In this document: positions 24,171 through 39,210 of the stretch, piece after piece
Position numbering within the stretch: the stretch's first letter is position 1
How the letters are laid out: every line of letters starts with the position of its first letter
Origin: Sanghuangporus weigelae
Lineage: Eukaryota > Basidiomycota > Agaricomycetes > Hymenochaetales > Hymenochaetaceae
DNA length: 64,000 bases
Direction of reading: 5' to 3'
Assembly: GCA_033182465.1 (NCBI GenBank)
Contig: CP137318.1
Span: 2,728,001-2,792,000 of the forward strand
Notes under the pieces: generated by a model
Database searches by the model: none
What the model saw: the letters and a program-made list of their open reading frames with translations, nothing else
What the model was told of the DNA's origin: nothing
Made by a program: the position numbers and the translations under genes

Positions 24171-25787
24171 GAGATCGAGTACAAAGAGTGCACGGAACAA
24201 ACAGAGGTGCTTGAGAGTATGCGACACATCGCCGAACTGACGCCTTCCTTCCTGGATGTTTGTAAGCTCGAAGCTTTATGAATAGTGTCGGTGAGAACTT
24301 GCACTGAACTTGCTGAGAATAAAAAAATAAGCTTTAGGCGGAGATGACCACCTGATCGATATTCAAGAGACACGTGATAATGCTGTGACTGTAATCATAT
24401 AAATTATAATATGTCACGCATACGAACAACGAACGGGTTTCATCCTCCCGTTGCGAGCCTGATCAGACTAAACCATCTTGAGTAATCTGCCAGTGTTTGT
24501 CCTCCTCGTCCAACACCGTCTTCGTCTTGAATTGCAGGGAATTTTGCGACTGAATACCATCGATCGACCTCCGAGCCTGATTCTGCGGCCTTTCTGCGCT
24601 CGCGCTGTATTACTCAGCCCAGTGATCAACTCTCGGTCTCGGAATCGGATGTTCATACATAAATCATGAGGCACACTCCGGGACTTGGCCAAGATGTTGG
24701 CTACGCAATCATATCGCAGCTCGATATCTGTATGTATGTGTATGACTAGTGAAGATAAACCTCCTATTTTTCCCTGTGCATTCTGCTGTCTGAGACAAGG
24801 CACGGACAAGCATCAAAAGAATTGAAGGTGAGTCTACCACCACCATTCTTTTGCTGTGCTGGCGGTAATGTTGATGTCGAACAGACCTGTTGGTGACGGC
24901 GGTACATTCTCTTCTTCAAATCAATTGAGGCGATGTAATTTAATCTGTTGCTTGGCCTTTAAGAGTCATCAATCGATATTCGATATTGAGTAAGAAATAC
25001 TTCAAACACCCTGTAGGTGTTGAACCTAATATCATCTGGGATACAATAGGGAAAAAAGACATTCCTCCAACAGATATGCATTTGATCTGGAAAGGAAATG
25101 GTCACGAAGGGGCGAAGGGATGCTAAAATCGAACCTTTTCTGTTAAATCCTTGGGATATCCAACCCTTGATGGCTACTTGTCCTCCTCCTGCCTCTCTTA
25201 TCTCTGGCAAACTTTCTCAAGCATATATGCCACGTAGATCATGATTTTCCGCAAGAAACTCAAGAAGCGCAAGCAAATGCGTGTCCGAACGCAATCGAAC
25301 GAGTAATCGTTCTAAGAGGAAGAGGGATAAGTTACAGAATGAGAGAGGTCATCTCATGAATTTCATGAAATCGGTGGTCTCGGCGTCGGCCGGGAGCTAC
25401 TGAGTTGGTTCCCCGCATGGCGGAGGGTCGAGCGCGCGGCACCTGATGCGTGGAGCACGCGAGATATCAATAGCCGTGCTGCCGTCGCTGGCAGCCAATA
25501 GAGCTCGGTATTTTTCCTTATCTATAGCTTCAACTGAATTTCATCTCGAAACTAAAGATCGTTCCTGCTGGGCGGTGTCCTTCGGTGACTGCTAATCTCG
25601 CTATCGTTCTCAGGGATGTTATCCTCCGTGCCCCTCGAAGCGCCTTCCAACTTTGGTCTCTAATATAATGCACGCCCTTGTGGGCTTCTCCACTCTGCCT
25701 TCAGTCTCCCGTACGTACATCTTCTCTGCACTGGCATTATACCATTAAGCCGCGTCCCGTGCAACTTCTTTGCAAACGGTGATTGCA
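24171..25787. other. Long intergenic gap without a recognised gene
   Basis: About 1.6 kb between the dehydrogenase and the receptor (both starts face this gap). A CACGTG box lies at 24371-24376, about 200 bp upstream of the dehydrogenase. Open frames here are short, show no family motifs and no consistent splice pattern. An alternative first exon for the receptor lies at 25668. Otherwise nothing supported. Confidence 0.45.
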
Positions 25788-27610
25788 ATGTCCGACTCGT
25801 CGAAGGAGGGTGCTGTTGGTGACGTAGACGATGAGTTTGCCTTCGGTACGAGACTGGGTATCGTCTTCATTGTCGAGGGTGCCTTCCTCTCCCTGCTGTC
25901 AGTCCTCGGTCTTCTTGCATATATTGCTGTACGTCGCCTTCCTGTGTGATCCCGTATAAACATCTTAACCCGTGCGGCCGCACAGTTCGCTGCTGTCAAG
26001 ACTAAAGGCAAGCGACGGGTACAGTGGACCATCGCGACGCCCTTGCATGCGTATTTCATCTCGCTATTGTTTGCTGAGCTATTTCAGGCAATAGGTAGTC
26101 AATTTACCGATTTCAAAAAGAATTCGCTAACAATATGCATACAGGAGCCATCATGAACCTCAGATGGATTCAAGAGGCCGTGAGCGCCCTTTTTTCATAC
26201 CACCGCCTAGCCAGATCTGATCAGGTGGTTGCTGTAGAGCGTTGACGAGGGAACATTTTGCGTTGCCCAAGGTATGAGCGTTGATTTACATATTTTCAAA
26301 TACGACTGATCCTTATGCTGTATTGAAAGGCATCATCAAACAAACTGGAGACGTCTCTGTTGCTCTGTGGTGAGTCGCCCTGTTCCGCCGGAAAAAAATC
26401 AATATCTGACGTTCCTTATAGTACTCTAGTAAGTCGATCGTGCTAATGTTACTGAGGCACCAGCGTTAAATTTCAACAAGGCAATCGCTATCCATACATT
26501 TACGGCCATCGTGTTTCGTTGGAAACCACCCAGGCCGAGATTCCTCTCAGTCACGGTCTTGACTACAATTTGGCTGACAGTGACTTTGATAATTGTAAGT
26601 CTTTATTGCCATCAAATTTACTTTTTATCTGACAAGTTCATTAGGTTATCAGCGCAGCAACGCACAGGAATAACATCGACGATTATTGGTCAGATACACA
26701 GTACTGTATGTCTCGTAAATCTGAGATTGGCAACATCCAGAGAAACTAACATTTCCTCGTAGGGTGCTGGATTTCAAAACCTTACAAGTTACAGCAATAC
26801 CTCCTGGATTATGCTTTCATGTGGACAACGTAAGTCGATGCATTTGGACTTGGGAAGTAAATATTATACGAAACTAACGGATCTAATGGACAGTGCGTTC
26901 GCGAACATAATCCTGTACATCCCAATGGCGCTGGTCATCAAGGGTATTATCACTGTAAATGGATGGAAGGTCAGGTACAGGCGAGCGAAAGAACGGAAGC
27001 ATATATCCACCCAGAGCTCAGTGACCAGCAACGGTAGGGGCGTCGACAAAGTTGCTTCGCAAATGCTCTTGTAAGTCTGTTCTTTCTATCTGACATAGAA
27101 GATGGATTGCTGAACCAGGAGGTGCGGGGATATAACAGCTATCCTGCGGTTTACACTATCACCATTCTCCCAATCGCCATCGTCCGCTTCCGCGCATTCC
27201 ATGACGAACATGTTCCTTTCGCATATACCGCCATAGCTGACGTCCTGTTCGTTTGCTCGGGCTTCTTCAACGTCTGCCTTTTCGGGTTTACACGACCATC
27301 GCTTCTGCCGCGTCGCGATACATTTGCCTCAAGTGGGCAGTCTTTGCACCCTTTGACTTTTTCGCTCCGCAGTCCAACAGTTGACCAACCGTTCTCCGCC
27401 CGCCCATCAATGATGCCACCTCGCTCGCCTATGGGACCCGTGACCGCCGTAACCCCCATCACTGCTCTTCCCGATGACAGCGTGATCTATCGTTTTGACT
27501 CACGGTCAGAACATGAATACGATGTCCATTCCTTCCAGCCATCCCCCATGAAGACTGGGTTGACCCCCTCTTTAGTCTCATTCCACACCAGCCCCCATAA
27601 CTCTGACTAG
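25788..27610 (+). CDS. Fungal GPCR-like seven-transmembrane receptor
   Basis: Putative G-protein-coupled receptor of the fungal Git3/cAMP-receptor-like group, in the plasma membrane. Predicted TM segments include 'GIVFIVEGAFLSLLSVLGLL', 'ISLLFAELFQAIGAIMNL', 'ALCTLAIAIHTFTAIVF', 'LSVTVLTTIWLTVTLIIV', 'IILYIPMALVIKGIITV', 'VYTITILPIAIVRF' and 'ADVLFVCSGFFNVCLFGF'. The loop before TM5 has 'TQYWCWISKPYKLQQY', a typical YWCW signature of this receptor group. The C-terminal tail of about 110 residues is Ser/Pro-rich. About ten exons, one only 7 nt (26422-26428). The start chosen is 'MSDSSKEGAVGD'; a longer form could begin at 25668 through an extra exon. Confidence 0.8.
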
Positions 27611-27868
27611 GCTTGTAATAATTTTATGCCCTAATGATCTTGTTACCCGACGCTCATTGCTAAGTTAAAGCGATGTAAAAAGTTATTGTTATATGTAATC
27701 TGTACCTTTAGAGTGGCGAGCTTTGTCGTAATCATAATCTTTTCATTTGCGGACGGTGAGAGTTATAATGACAGTATATTAAACATCCTTGAAGAAACCG
27801 ATGATCTAGACACAGTTCATTGATAAGTCAAGCAGAACAGCGGAGACGTGGATGAGAGACAATGAGTA

Positions 27869-30800
27869 TCAGTCATCGAACGGATACTGTAGCGAATATA
27901 TCAGTCTCTCATTGTTGGAATACACTACTCTATACTCACCTCAAACGATGCTGGTGGTTCCGCTTCAGGTGCATTCTCGTCGAGAGCAATGTGTGGTCCG
28001 GTCGGCTGCGACGCAGCTGGGACAGGCGCACCCGTTGCCGTTGTCGCAGAGTCTGCGGGGGGAGGTGGCGGAGGCGGTATTTCCTCCTCGATGAATTCAA
28101 CTGACTCTCCCGGAGCCTGGTCAATGAGAATGAGGATTCCACCACCGCCGGCATATCGCTCGGATGGGACTCCCAGCGCTGCCGTCATTGGCGTTTTCGC
28201 TGAAGACAACAAGAAGGATTTGCCTTTCGCAGATTTTGGAGATCGCGTCGAAACAGGTCGCACAGGTAAGAATCGCCCTTCCGGCGGAAAGACTATGTGA
28301 GCGAGCTGTGCGGGGATCACACGGGAGAAGTTTGGTAGTCGTTCAGATGACGGCTCTGATTTTCGCTTCTTCGTTTCTAAGGAGTTACCGTCGCCTTTCT
28401 GACCATCAGATGCAGACGAGTCCGATTCTGGCCTGCCCGTTGGCGGAACGTCTACCGACGTCTCCGCGGTTGTAGGTGGGGTGTCTTCAGTCTTCATCTC
28501 AACGTCGCCTTTTGCCTCTGGCTTGAATTCAACCTTTGAGTCCTAGTGTCCAAAGATAAGATGTATTTCGGCACGATTGTCAAACCAACTCACAGTCTCC
28601 ATTGCATCAGCTTTCGCTGTCGCAGCCGCTTTTTCCTTCTCTTTTGTCCTCTCGCGCGCCTTCGCCTTGGCGGTCGTCGAGAGCACAGCAGTCGTGACTT
28701 TTGTGACTGGTTCCTTTGTCGGAGATTTCGTGAGAGGCGGATAAGCGAAGAGACTAGGCTTCGCATTGGAGATAAACTCAAATTTGGGAGCCTGAAGGAA
28801 GTAGCATTAACGAACTCATTAGTACCATGATGAAGACAAACCTTACTTTAAGTTCTTCATTCAGACCAATGATAGCTGTCGGTTCAAACGCAAGACACGC
28901 GCAATGTGCTAGAGGGAACCAGTACCAGAACTGGCAGAATAGCACCATACCAACAATGGCGCTCGTATTTCGACTTCCTGCGCGGCTCTGGAGACTTATT
29001 GTGGCATTTCTCCCACTGGCGTCAATGAGACCCTGGCCTAGAGCAGCGCCGAAACGAGCCATTGGATCTTCATGCTTGTCTCCCACTATCTTTGCGTATA
29101 AACTTCGCGTTGTTGACATCGATGGGGATGCCGCTTCGGACTGCTCGACTAAGATCATACCAAGCGCAATGAATGCACCTTGACGAACGAAATCGACAGG
29201 ATCCCTCGTCATTGGTTCAAGGATATCAACAGCGTCTTGCAGACCTGTCCCAGCACAAGCAATGCCAAGAGCAAGAGTTGCACCACAGCGGACGTGCGGA
29301 TTATAACTCTCGCTCAAAAGCTGAACTATCCTTGGGACAGAACTAGGGTTCTTAAAAAGCACGAAGGCCAGGGATGTCACTGCAGCGCGCCGGACATCGT
29401 CTGAAGTATCCGAGACTGCGACATGTAGAAGTTTGCGCATAGCATCGTTATTCGAGGTGCCCGCATAAGCGAGAGCAACAGTATAGACACCTCCGTAACG
29501 TAAAATGGGATCCTAATGGATATTAAGCAAGGAAGAACTACCCAAATGAAAGACTCACCTTCTCAGCCAGCAACATCTTTATCATGTCATCCGCTTGCTC
29601 CTGTCTACCGTAATAAAGGAAAGCGAGTCCGATAGCAAGACCACGAATTATTTTCTCATGTTGTGTCTCCCTTGCATACGCTAGCATCTCGTCAGCACAT
29701 CTCGCGTCTGCAGTCCCGAGCATGACGAGCCCCATTGCATAACCAGCAGCTTCTCCTGCCACAGCAGAATCAGTGTACAGTGCTTGCTTCAGATCGTCGT
29801 ATGATTGCTCGTTCTTTCCCCCCATCCCAGCAATTCCAAGACCCAAAGCTGCACCATGCTGGACGACCTCGTTCGTGGCTGCACGCAGCTTGTCTCGAAG
29901 ATAGCTCTCGACATCACGAGCAATACCGCATCCCGCGTTGACAATTCCTAATGCATATAAAGCGCCACCTTCTGAGTACTGGGCTCCCTGGATCCCTGGG
30001 GTCTGATTACCACCCTCGACGGGTAAATATGGACCCAAGATATTCATGCCTTCCTCAAAGTGACCTTTATGGATCACTCCAAGGCCTACCGTCGCGGAAA
30101 ACTTTGCCCAATTAGTTGCCTTTCCAAGCCATTCCAGATTTTCTCGAAGGAAAACATCGGATGTCGTTCCAGCATGCATATACGCGTTTTGGAGCGTAAG
30201 AGCGTTGTGATACACTGATGAACGAGGCTCAAGGACGTCCTGATGTATTTTAAGCCAACGCATCGTAGAGAAGAGGCATCACGAACCTTCGTATTCTTCA
30301 GGATGAGCATATCAACTTTATTGTTTCTCCGGAGGAACTGCAAATATAACTTTACAGACTCCTGCCCGGTCAAAATCTGGCGAAGCGTATCGTAGATCTC
30401 CTTCGTATCCTATTTTAAGGGTAAATTTCAAAATCTACGCGTACAGTGATGTACCATACCGAATCATCGTCTGGCAGCCCTGCTCTGATAGCTACCAAGA
30501 AGTCCTGGCCACCACCTTCGACGAGATCAAAAGCCAGCTGGTAAGCAAGAAGCTTTTCATTCGGCACGAGCTTCGTGAGTATGGGAATAGTGAGGGAAGG
30601 ACTGCTCAATGTAACAAGTATACGAGTCACAGCATATACATGCGAAGCCTTCGCTTCTAGAGGAGGGAACAAGGGAAGGAGAAAGTTGAGAACTTCATTT
30701 CGGTATGAAAGTGAGAAATTCATGTCGATCACAGAGTCCATAGCGTAGGACAGCAGCGAGACATCTCGAGTCAGTTTATAGATGTGTAAAACGAGGTCGA

Positions 30801-31456
30801 GGCGGTGTGATTCTAGCGCAATACCAATGGCCTGAATAACATGATAAATAAGCACCGATTCAGAAGGCATTCGTGAAGACACACCTGTTTATGCTCGCCA
30901 TCTTCTATGCATCGCTTAAAAATGCCTTCGACAATATCCTGGAGGCGCAGGTCGATCTTCTTCGCCGACGCTTCATCAGAACGAAGCTCAACATATCGGT
31001 CAATTGCTTTGGCTGAAGCAGCTATCAACAACTAGATACAAGGCATGAGAAATTGCCACTCACAAACGACAGTTTCAATGTATTCTTCCGATCCGGGTAC
31101 GCGACTTTCTGCCTCGAAAGCTGGACCTGCACCAAGCGCGAAGGAGAGAGCTTCGTCATGCTCTCCGAGGAAGTAATAGACTTTGCTTGCAAGTAAAGCA
31201 GCAGAGTCGCGCGCCTCTTTCTGAAGCTCCTTACTCTCATACAGGGATTCTCTGAATTATTTCGTCAGTGACGGAGTTGGCGATATCGAGGCCAATCAAT
31301 CTGCACGTACATGAGAGCAACATGCTCCGAAATTTCTGCCCAGAACTGGGGGACGAGAGGGATGAGAGCTTGAAGAGCGTGTTGTTTAACAATTGGCTCT
31401 GGCTCAGACAGCAGAGCTAGTACACCAGCAGCAGATGTTTGAGTGCGGGCGACCAT
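27869..31456 (-). CDS. RPN2: 26S proteasome regulatory subunit Rpn2
   Basis: Largest scaffold subunit of the 19S base (PSMD1), which binds Rpn13 and Rpn10 and holds the ATPase ring. The start at 31456 is 'MVARTQTSAAGVLALLSEPE'. The middle carries PC (proteasome/cyclosome) repeats such as 'GALYALGIVNAGCG', 'GAALGLGIAGMGGK' and 'GATLALGIACAGTG'. An acidic/charged region follows, then the toroid-associated tail 'LILIDQAPGESVEFIEEE' and 'PPPPPP'. A last exon of 18 nt (27869-27886) gives the end 'FEYPFDD', which matches the conserved Rpn13-binding tail; reading through the donor would end in unrelated residues. About 1000 residues, full length. It is divergent from the kinase at 32132. Confidence 0.95.
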
Positions 31457-32131
31457 AGTTAGGGAGAGTAAAGGAGAGATGAGGACGCGCAAATTGAGGT
31501 TTACGCACTTGCACTTGCCTTGCGCGAGACGCGTCAGCTCTCGTGGCGCGTCGCTCCTCAATATGGCTCACGGTTCTCACGACATTACATGCTATTTCCA
31601 AGTTCTTTGCTTCCGTTCCGTAACTTTTCTTTCTTCGCTTACTTATGTCTTACCTCTGATTCCGACTTGTCAGAATTGTTCATGAGTTAATGGTTGTACT
31701 CGACAATAAGCTGAACGTCCATGTCTCGATCTGGAATGTCTCGGATACACAATGACCAGACTGCTTACTGCAAGTTCAAGCACTTCGTTGGGTCCGGCAC
31801 AAAAAAATACTTGACAAAAGGAAAGGAGATTATATCAATTGTTAATGTTTTAACTGCGGCCACAGCCTAGAATGTCTTGTCTCTCGGAATGCGATGGTAC
31901 TGGTCTACGACTTACTTCCGGATAGCGGTATATCTTCGAAACTATGATTATTGTCTGCAGAAAGACATAAAGTGCCAGTGAGTTAGCAGTTCTGAAATGC
32001 ACCAAACAATTGTTCGGAATTCGTCTTTAAAAGTGTGGCAGTCATCTAGAAACTTATCCATCTCTCTCTTACCCTTACTCCCTTCACCCTCACAACTCCG
32101 ATCTAGTCACCACCTCTATACCTCGCCCAAC
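31457..32131. promoter_or_regulatory. Divergent promoter region, Rpn2 / Ser-Thr kinase
   Basis: A 675-bp gap between divergent starts. A long CT-rich leader (about 32050-32125) precedes the kinase ATG and looks like 5' UTR. An in-frame upstream ATG at 31997 exists, but the intervening sequence resembles leader rather than protein. No specific proteasome-control box was recognised. Confidence 0.4.
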
Positions 32132-33722
32132 ATGTCTAATGACTCCAAAGACCGGCATGCCAACCTTTTCAAGGGATCTCCCTCAGAGAACATAGCTAAA
32201 GTCTTGGGCACCAAATGCCTCATTGACGAGTGTCGTCTTGTCCTGGTAGAATGCATCGGCCAAGGCTCATGGGGCGTCGTTTATAAAGCCCAACGTACCC
32301 TTGTGGGACATGACTATTATCCAAACGAATTCTATGCGGTCAAATGTATGGCGCCACATCTCATGACACGCAACCAGCAAAGATCTATCGCGCATGAAAT
32401 AGAGATGCACCGTGCTTGCTCCGACGCCACTCCCTCCGTACTCCAATTTATCCATGCCATTGAAGATGAGGACACTGGCCTCGTCTTCATTATCACAGAG
32501 TTGTGCGAGGGCGGCACGTTGTTGGAACGCATCAATGACGAATCCATTGTCGGGAGCGACGAATCCATTCGTCAGACTTTCGTTCAGATTCTGGACGCTG
32601 TCGCGGCTTGTCACGCAGCGGGTGTCTATCATCGCGATTTGAAACTGGAGAACATCCTGTTCAAGGCTGATGGGCAGATTGTCCTTGCGGACTTCGGTTT
32701 CGCGACGCACAAGAGAGGCACTAGCGATTTCGGTTTGGGAAGCAGGGAATACATGAGTCCTGGTTTGTGTTGAAAACCTTGATTTTTTGTCACGATTGCT
32801 GACTAGCCGTGCAGAGAATCTCGGTGGCTTTGGACATCACAAGGTGCGGTCGATATCCTCTCGTCAATCCGACATATGGGCGCTCGGCATCATCTTCACT
32901 ATCCTCGTCTCGGGAAGAATGCCGTGGAAGAAGGCATCCGCGTCCGACAACCACTTCACTCATTTCGTCGCCACGGACAATGATTATCTATACCACGCCC
33001 TCAACATTTCTGGTGAGACCAATGAGGTCCTGAAGAGTATATTCTGCCACACACGTGCTCGCCTTAACATCGAGGAACTGCGTAGATGCGTCTTGAGCGT
33101 GAAGACGTTCAGGCGTTGCGAATCAAAGCTGAACCTCGTGGTAGACACCGCTAAGAGAAGCGTCGTCATTTCCGAGAGCGAATGTGAGACAGAACCAGAC
33201 ACGTATCTGGGTCACGCACAGAGGGATATCGACGCGCATTTCGAAGCTGCCGCACTTCGTGTCATTAATGGCAGCGTTGCAGAGGACGAGGATATTACGG
33301 ATATGCCTGTTGACACGAATATCATCGAGCCGTCCCCCGCTCCGCCTGAAGATATCCAAGCGCCAGAAGCTGCAATGAAGGAAGACAACCTCGATGCACC
33401 CCTTTACGAAGTTATTTTGCCGCCCGTTGGCGAGGCAGACATCACAGAGGGCGTCTTCGTGCTCGGTTCCAATCTAGACTCGGACTCTGACGGCACGGAA
33501 TCAGAGGGACCTATCACACCTGAGACGCATGCCGTCGCCAGACCGCTGGAAGACGTCACCGAGTTCAACCTGGCCGACACGTCCTGTCTACAGGCTCCGG
33601 TCCCAGTCAAAGGCTTCGTCGATGGGTTCAGTATTCCTCCTGGGCTGGAGCACGTCCAGAAGTGGCACAACAATGCGACTGCCACACCCGTAAACGACAG
33701 ACTTTTGATGCCTGAGCGATAG
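32132..33722 (+). CDS. Serine/threonine protein kinase, Ran1/Ksp1-like
   Basis: Protein kinase with an N-terminal catalytic domain and a long acidic tail. Two exons (32132-32762, 32815-33722). Motifs: Gly loop 'IGQGSWGVVYKA', catalytic Lys in 'EFYAVKCMAPH', αC Glu in 'AHEIEMHRAC', 'VYHRDLKLENILF', 'LADFGFATHKRG', 'GSREYMSPENLGG' and 'RQSDIWALGIIFTILVSGRM'. The P-E-N replaces APE and the SRQSDIWALG form is typical of the Ran1/Pat1 and Ksp1 branch of fungal kinases. The C-terminal 200 residues are acidic and disordered, without a known domain. All catalytic residues are present. Target pathway unknown. Confidence 0.85.
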
Positions 33723-34722
33723 TCCTCGATTGTACGCCGATTCGATTTCCGGTTCGCATCTGGTATGTCTTACTTTTCTAACTAATTGGACTAGATGCTC
33801 ATCTAATCCAATGAAAAGTTATTGTTAGATAAAAGAAAAACAATGTCTCTGTTCTGTGTTTCGGATACTGATTCATATACTTTCATCATACCTTCATCAC
33901 GGACGCTTTCTGCGCTGCACATACGGACTCTCTCATGTAGCTGATACGTTCTGTAAACAACAAAAACATCCCCATCCGAACTGACCAATGTATTTTGCCT
34001 GCTATTCATCGATATCTTTCTTCGTTATGATTTCCAACGCACCGGCTCGACAGTTCAAGTACTTGTAAATCTGTTTTCATATATGTATACTACAGTATGT
34101 TCTCATCCTTTCGATTTAAAGAACGAAAAAAAAAATTCAAGATGAAATCAATCATGTCGAGCCTTTGAGTTTTGAGGGGACTAGTCCCGTGATTGTGAAC
34201 AGTGTGAAAAAAATGCCTCATGATTACGTGATAATAAACTCAGAAAAAAATAGAAAGTTCATCCGAGGGCAAATTTCCTCCAAGCAAGACGAACTCGCCG
34301 GCGCCATTTGATTTGACAGCATCCGGGAGCTGTCGTCCCCGCCATCCTCCATGAGGCAGTTACACACGAAGGTGCCAATCACCATAGTTTCCATATCTTT
34401 AAGGAACGAACGTCTATATTCTTGCTGGAGAATTTTGTGTTTCATCAATCAATGGACCGATCAAGGCCGTGCGTTGGGTATATCTCACGTATGTACATGA
34501 TCTACCCTACCCAAAAATGAAGTGCTAAACAACCGAAAATAAAAAGAATAGCAACACATCGTTCAACGAAGTTCGTCAAAGAGGCAGGAATAAAGTACTA
34601 CTATAAGCACTAAGATTTAATATTGTCCAAGTCGTACGAATCAGCGAGTCCATTGGGTCATCAACAAGAGCTCGAAGGAGTGAAACAAAATAAGGTATCA
34701 CGATGCTCTAGACAGAGGAGGT
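33723..34722. other. Intergenic gap, about 1 kb, no gene seen
   Basis: Between the kinase 3' end and the cupredoxin 3' end (convergent). AT-rich, with homopolymer A runs (about 34130) and short open frames that lack family motifs or splice support. Nothing further supported. Confidence 0.5.
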
Positions 34723-36271
34723 TCACAGCAGAAGGAGGAAGGCTGCCCCGACGAGTCCGAGGCATGCGCTGGCAGCAGTCATCGAGCGTGATGCACCGCT
34801 TGCGGTGGATGAGGATGATGGTGTCGAAGCGGATCCAGAGCTCGTGCTGTTGGAGGCAGTGCCGTTAAGCAGCTTAGCAGTAGCCTGGAACGCGGTGAAG
34901 TTGTTCGGGCCGTTGTCGACCGCGTTACTGCAATTCATTAATCAGTCAAGACTCTCTCGGGCAATAAATAAATAAAAAATGAGCATACATGGCGAACACC
35001 ATCCCCATTCCACAGTGTCCAGTCTGACGGCACTATAGAACGTTGGAGTTAGTCAATGCGTATATGGTCTCCAGAAAGTACATACGTAGCCCCAGATTGG
35101 CTTGGTGTCGTTGACAGTGATGCTGTAAGTCGGGAACTGAGCTGTATCTCCACTGACAGGCATGCTAAACGACCTAAGGTCAGACGCAATCGAGTTAGGG
35201 AACCCCGTTACTTACAAGCCAGAGTCGAATCCTTCCGTTCCTGCGGTCAATGCGAGCTTCTTGCACGGCTGAGCAAAGGCACTGATGGAACAAAATCAAT
35301 CACACGCCTCCCTTGATATTTTGGTTGAATATACGCCTACCTCTGAGTCACAGTGTGGTTCTTCGCTTGGCTATATCGGGCGTCAATATGACTGTGGTGG
35401 ACATCAAAAGGGACAAACGTACAACTGGAAGACGACAACATCGTTGGGCTGAGCAGATAACTCGGAGGGGTTGAAAGTAAGCGTGCTGTTACCACCGACA
35501 ATAACTGTATGTGTCGCAGCGGCAGCGGCAACAGTCGTCGATGCAGGCTCAGTTGCAACGTCAGTGGTGGCCGCGGCAGCAGTTGTCGTATCTGGTGCAG
35601 CAGTCGCGTAAGGATCAGAAGCAGTGGACGTCGTCGCGTTCCCAGCAAGCTGGGCGCCAATTGCCAAAGCAGAGTTTTTGAAGTTCGTGAACGAGTTGGG
35701 ACTGCCGTCAGTACCACAATTTACAGCGAACACCATCCCTTTGCCACAATGGCTAGCTGGTGTCCCGGCTGCTTGCGCACAATAAACCCAGATTGGGTTT
35801 GTATCGTTGACAGTGATAGTGTAGGTAGGGAAGTTGTCAGTGACGCTGGCGTCTACCGGGAAACTGAAATTTTCATTCATTCGTAAGTTCAGGAGGTAGA
35901 ACAATAATAAAGGTAAGCCTACAATCCGGAATTGAATCCGCCTTCTTTTTGCCCACATGGGTCAGCGAACGAAGATTGGACTAATGAAGAGTTAGACGGA
36001 CGAGATTCTCTCACGTTTGATGCGCCTTACCTGCACTGTGATTCTTCTGCTGGAAGTTAAAGACGACCTGGTCGCCAGGTTGAGCAAACTGAAGAGGGAC
36101 AAATTAGCACGACTGATAATTGTATAGCAACAAATGCGCATGATAACTCACGATAGCCTCAGGATTGAACTCAAGAGCACCCTGTGCGCTTCCGACGGTG
36201 ACTTGGAATACTTCAGCACGAACAAAGGGGGCAAGGAGGAGACCCAAAGACAGGAGTAAAGGGGAGTACAT
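34723..36271 (-). CDS. GPI-anchored protein with two cupredoxin domains
   Basis: Secreted, cell-surface cupredoxin. The start at 36271 gives signal peptide 'MYSPLLLSLGLLLAPFVRAE'. Domain 1: 'FAQPGDQVVFNFQQKNHSAV' (His ligand), then 'WVYCAQ..SHCGKGM' (Cys, His, Met ligands). A Thr/Ala-rich linker follows. Domain 2 repeats the plan: 'DVVVFQLYVAKNHTVTQ' (His) and 'WGYCRQTGHCGMGM' (Cys, His, Met). Both domains therefore keep a full type-1 copper set. A Ser/Thr-rich stem and a hydrophobic end 'GLVGAAFLLLL' preceded by Ser/Ala indicate a GPI anchor. Eight or more exons, with parallel splice positions in the two domains. Function unknown: such fungal serine-rich cupredoxins are thought to be surface or effector-like proteins. 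Confidence 0.85.
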
Positions 36272-37282
36272 GACGACTTGGAATAGCCAAAAGACGAAAA
36301 AAAATGAAGGATGTGATGGGGAGCTACTCGGTAGAGGCCAATATATGTACTGCCAGAGGACACCGCCTTGGAAAATGAAATATGAAGGAAAGGGAAGGAC
36401 AGGGGCACCAGGCTTTGTGAAGGGCAAGGATGATGGGGGAAAAGGAAAGGAATGAGAACACAAGTGATGGACGGGTGACAGTATTTAAGATGGAAGGCGG
36501 GCCCGCTTCTAGAAAATAAAATAAAACAATGAGATTGGCGAACACCAGAAATAGCCCATTCGCGGCCAATGAGGACGTCGGTCGATTGACTTTCATCGCA
36601 ACAGCCGGTCGTACCCGCCCGACGCCACGCATTTACAGCTGTGGGAATTGCCTCATCTGCACCAAGGCACCATTTCAAGTCAGATGCCTCACAGTCATTC
36701 TGATCGTATCCAGGTTGTTGTCTATCCTGATGTTGCTGCCTCCAGTGCGAGCAACTTGAATGTGTCGTGGAGATCAGAGGAAGAGGAATAACAAGATGTT
36801 CACTGGTATTGCTCACCAACAGTAGCGCACAATGAGGATGCTTGTCTTCTACGCTACCCTAATATGGCAACTCTACCATTCGATCACCGGCAACGCCGAC
36901 CGCCGGCTCGCCTCGCCTGGTCCAAAAGATTTTCCCACAGCCTGGCACCATCACCTGCAGAAGTGTTCCATCTTCGACGTTTGTTCACAATAAGCTCGAG
37001 AACGCGATGCCACTGGCTGAAACGATGCACAATGGATCTGATGTTTGATGAAATCATCTACGTTCGCGACTAACATCGCGGCGACTGGCCCCTAAGCTCA
37101 GTTCGCTTAGCCACATATCATCTCAATTTGACAATAAGACGAGTTAGAACAAGAGCAGCTGATGTTCGTAGCTTGGGCATGCGTCGAATATCAGCCTTAT
37201 AGTCAGAAGCTCAGATGGACTGTACTGTTGATTCACTCCACCTGACCGTCTGTTCGCTCAGTCAAGGCCGCACCTAGCCAAG
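36272..37282. other. Intergenic gap between divergent genes, about 1 kb
   Basis: Lies upstream of both the cupredoxin (-) and the MAP kinase (+). Both promoters should be here. Open frames overlapping 36150-36820 read through the cupredoxin 5' end in wrong frames and have no support. No gene seen. Confidence 0.5.

Positions 37283-39210
<1,928 letters not shown>

Noticed and set aside
24468-24809. Minus-strand frame in the 1.6-kb gap
   Set aside because: No recognisable motif, no splice partners, biased to Arg/Ser as random sequence would be.
31997-32131. Upstream ATG extending the kinase
   Set aside because: Translation gives Ser/Leu-rich sequence from a CT-rich leader; the ATG at 32132 fits better.
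36148-36819. Minus-strand frame upstream of the cupredoxin
   Set aside because: Reads the signal-peptide exon in the wrong frame; the Met of the signal peptide lies in another frame.
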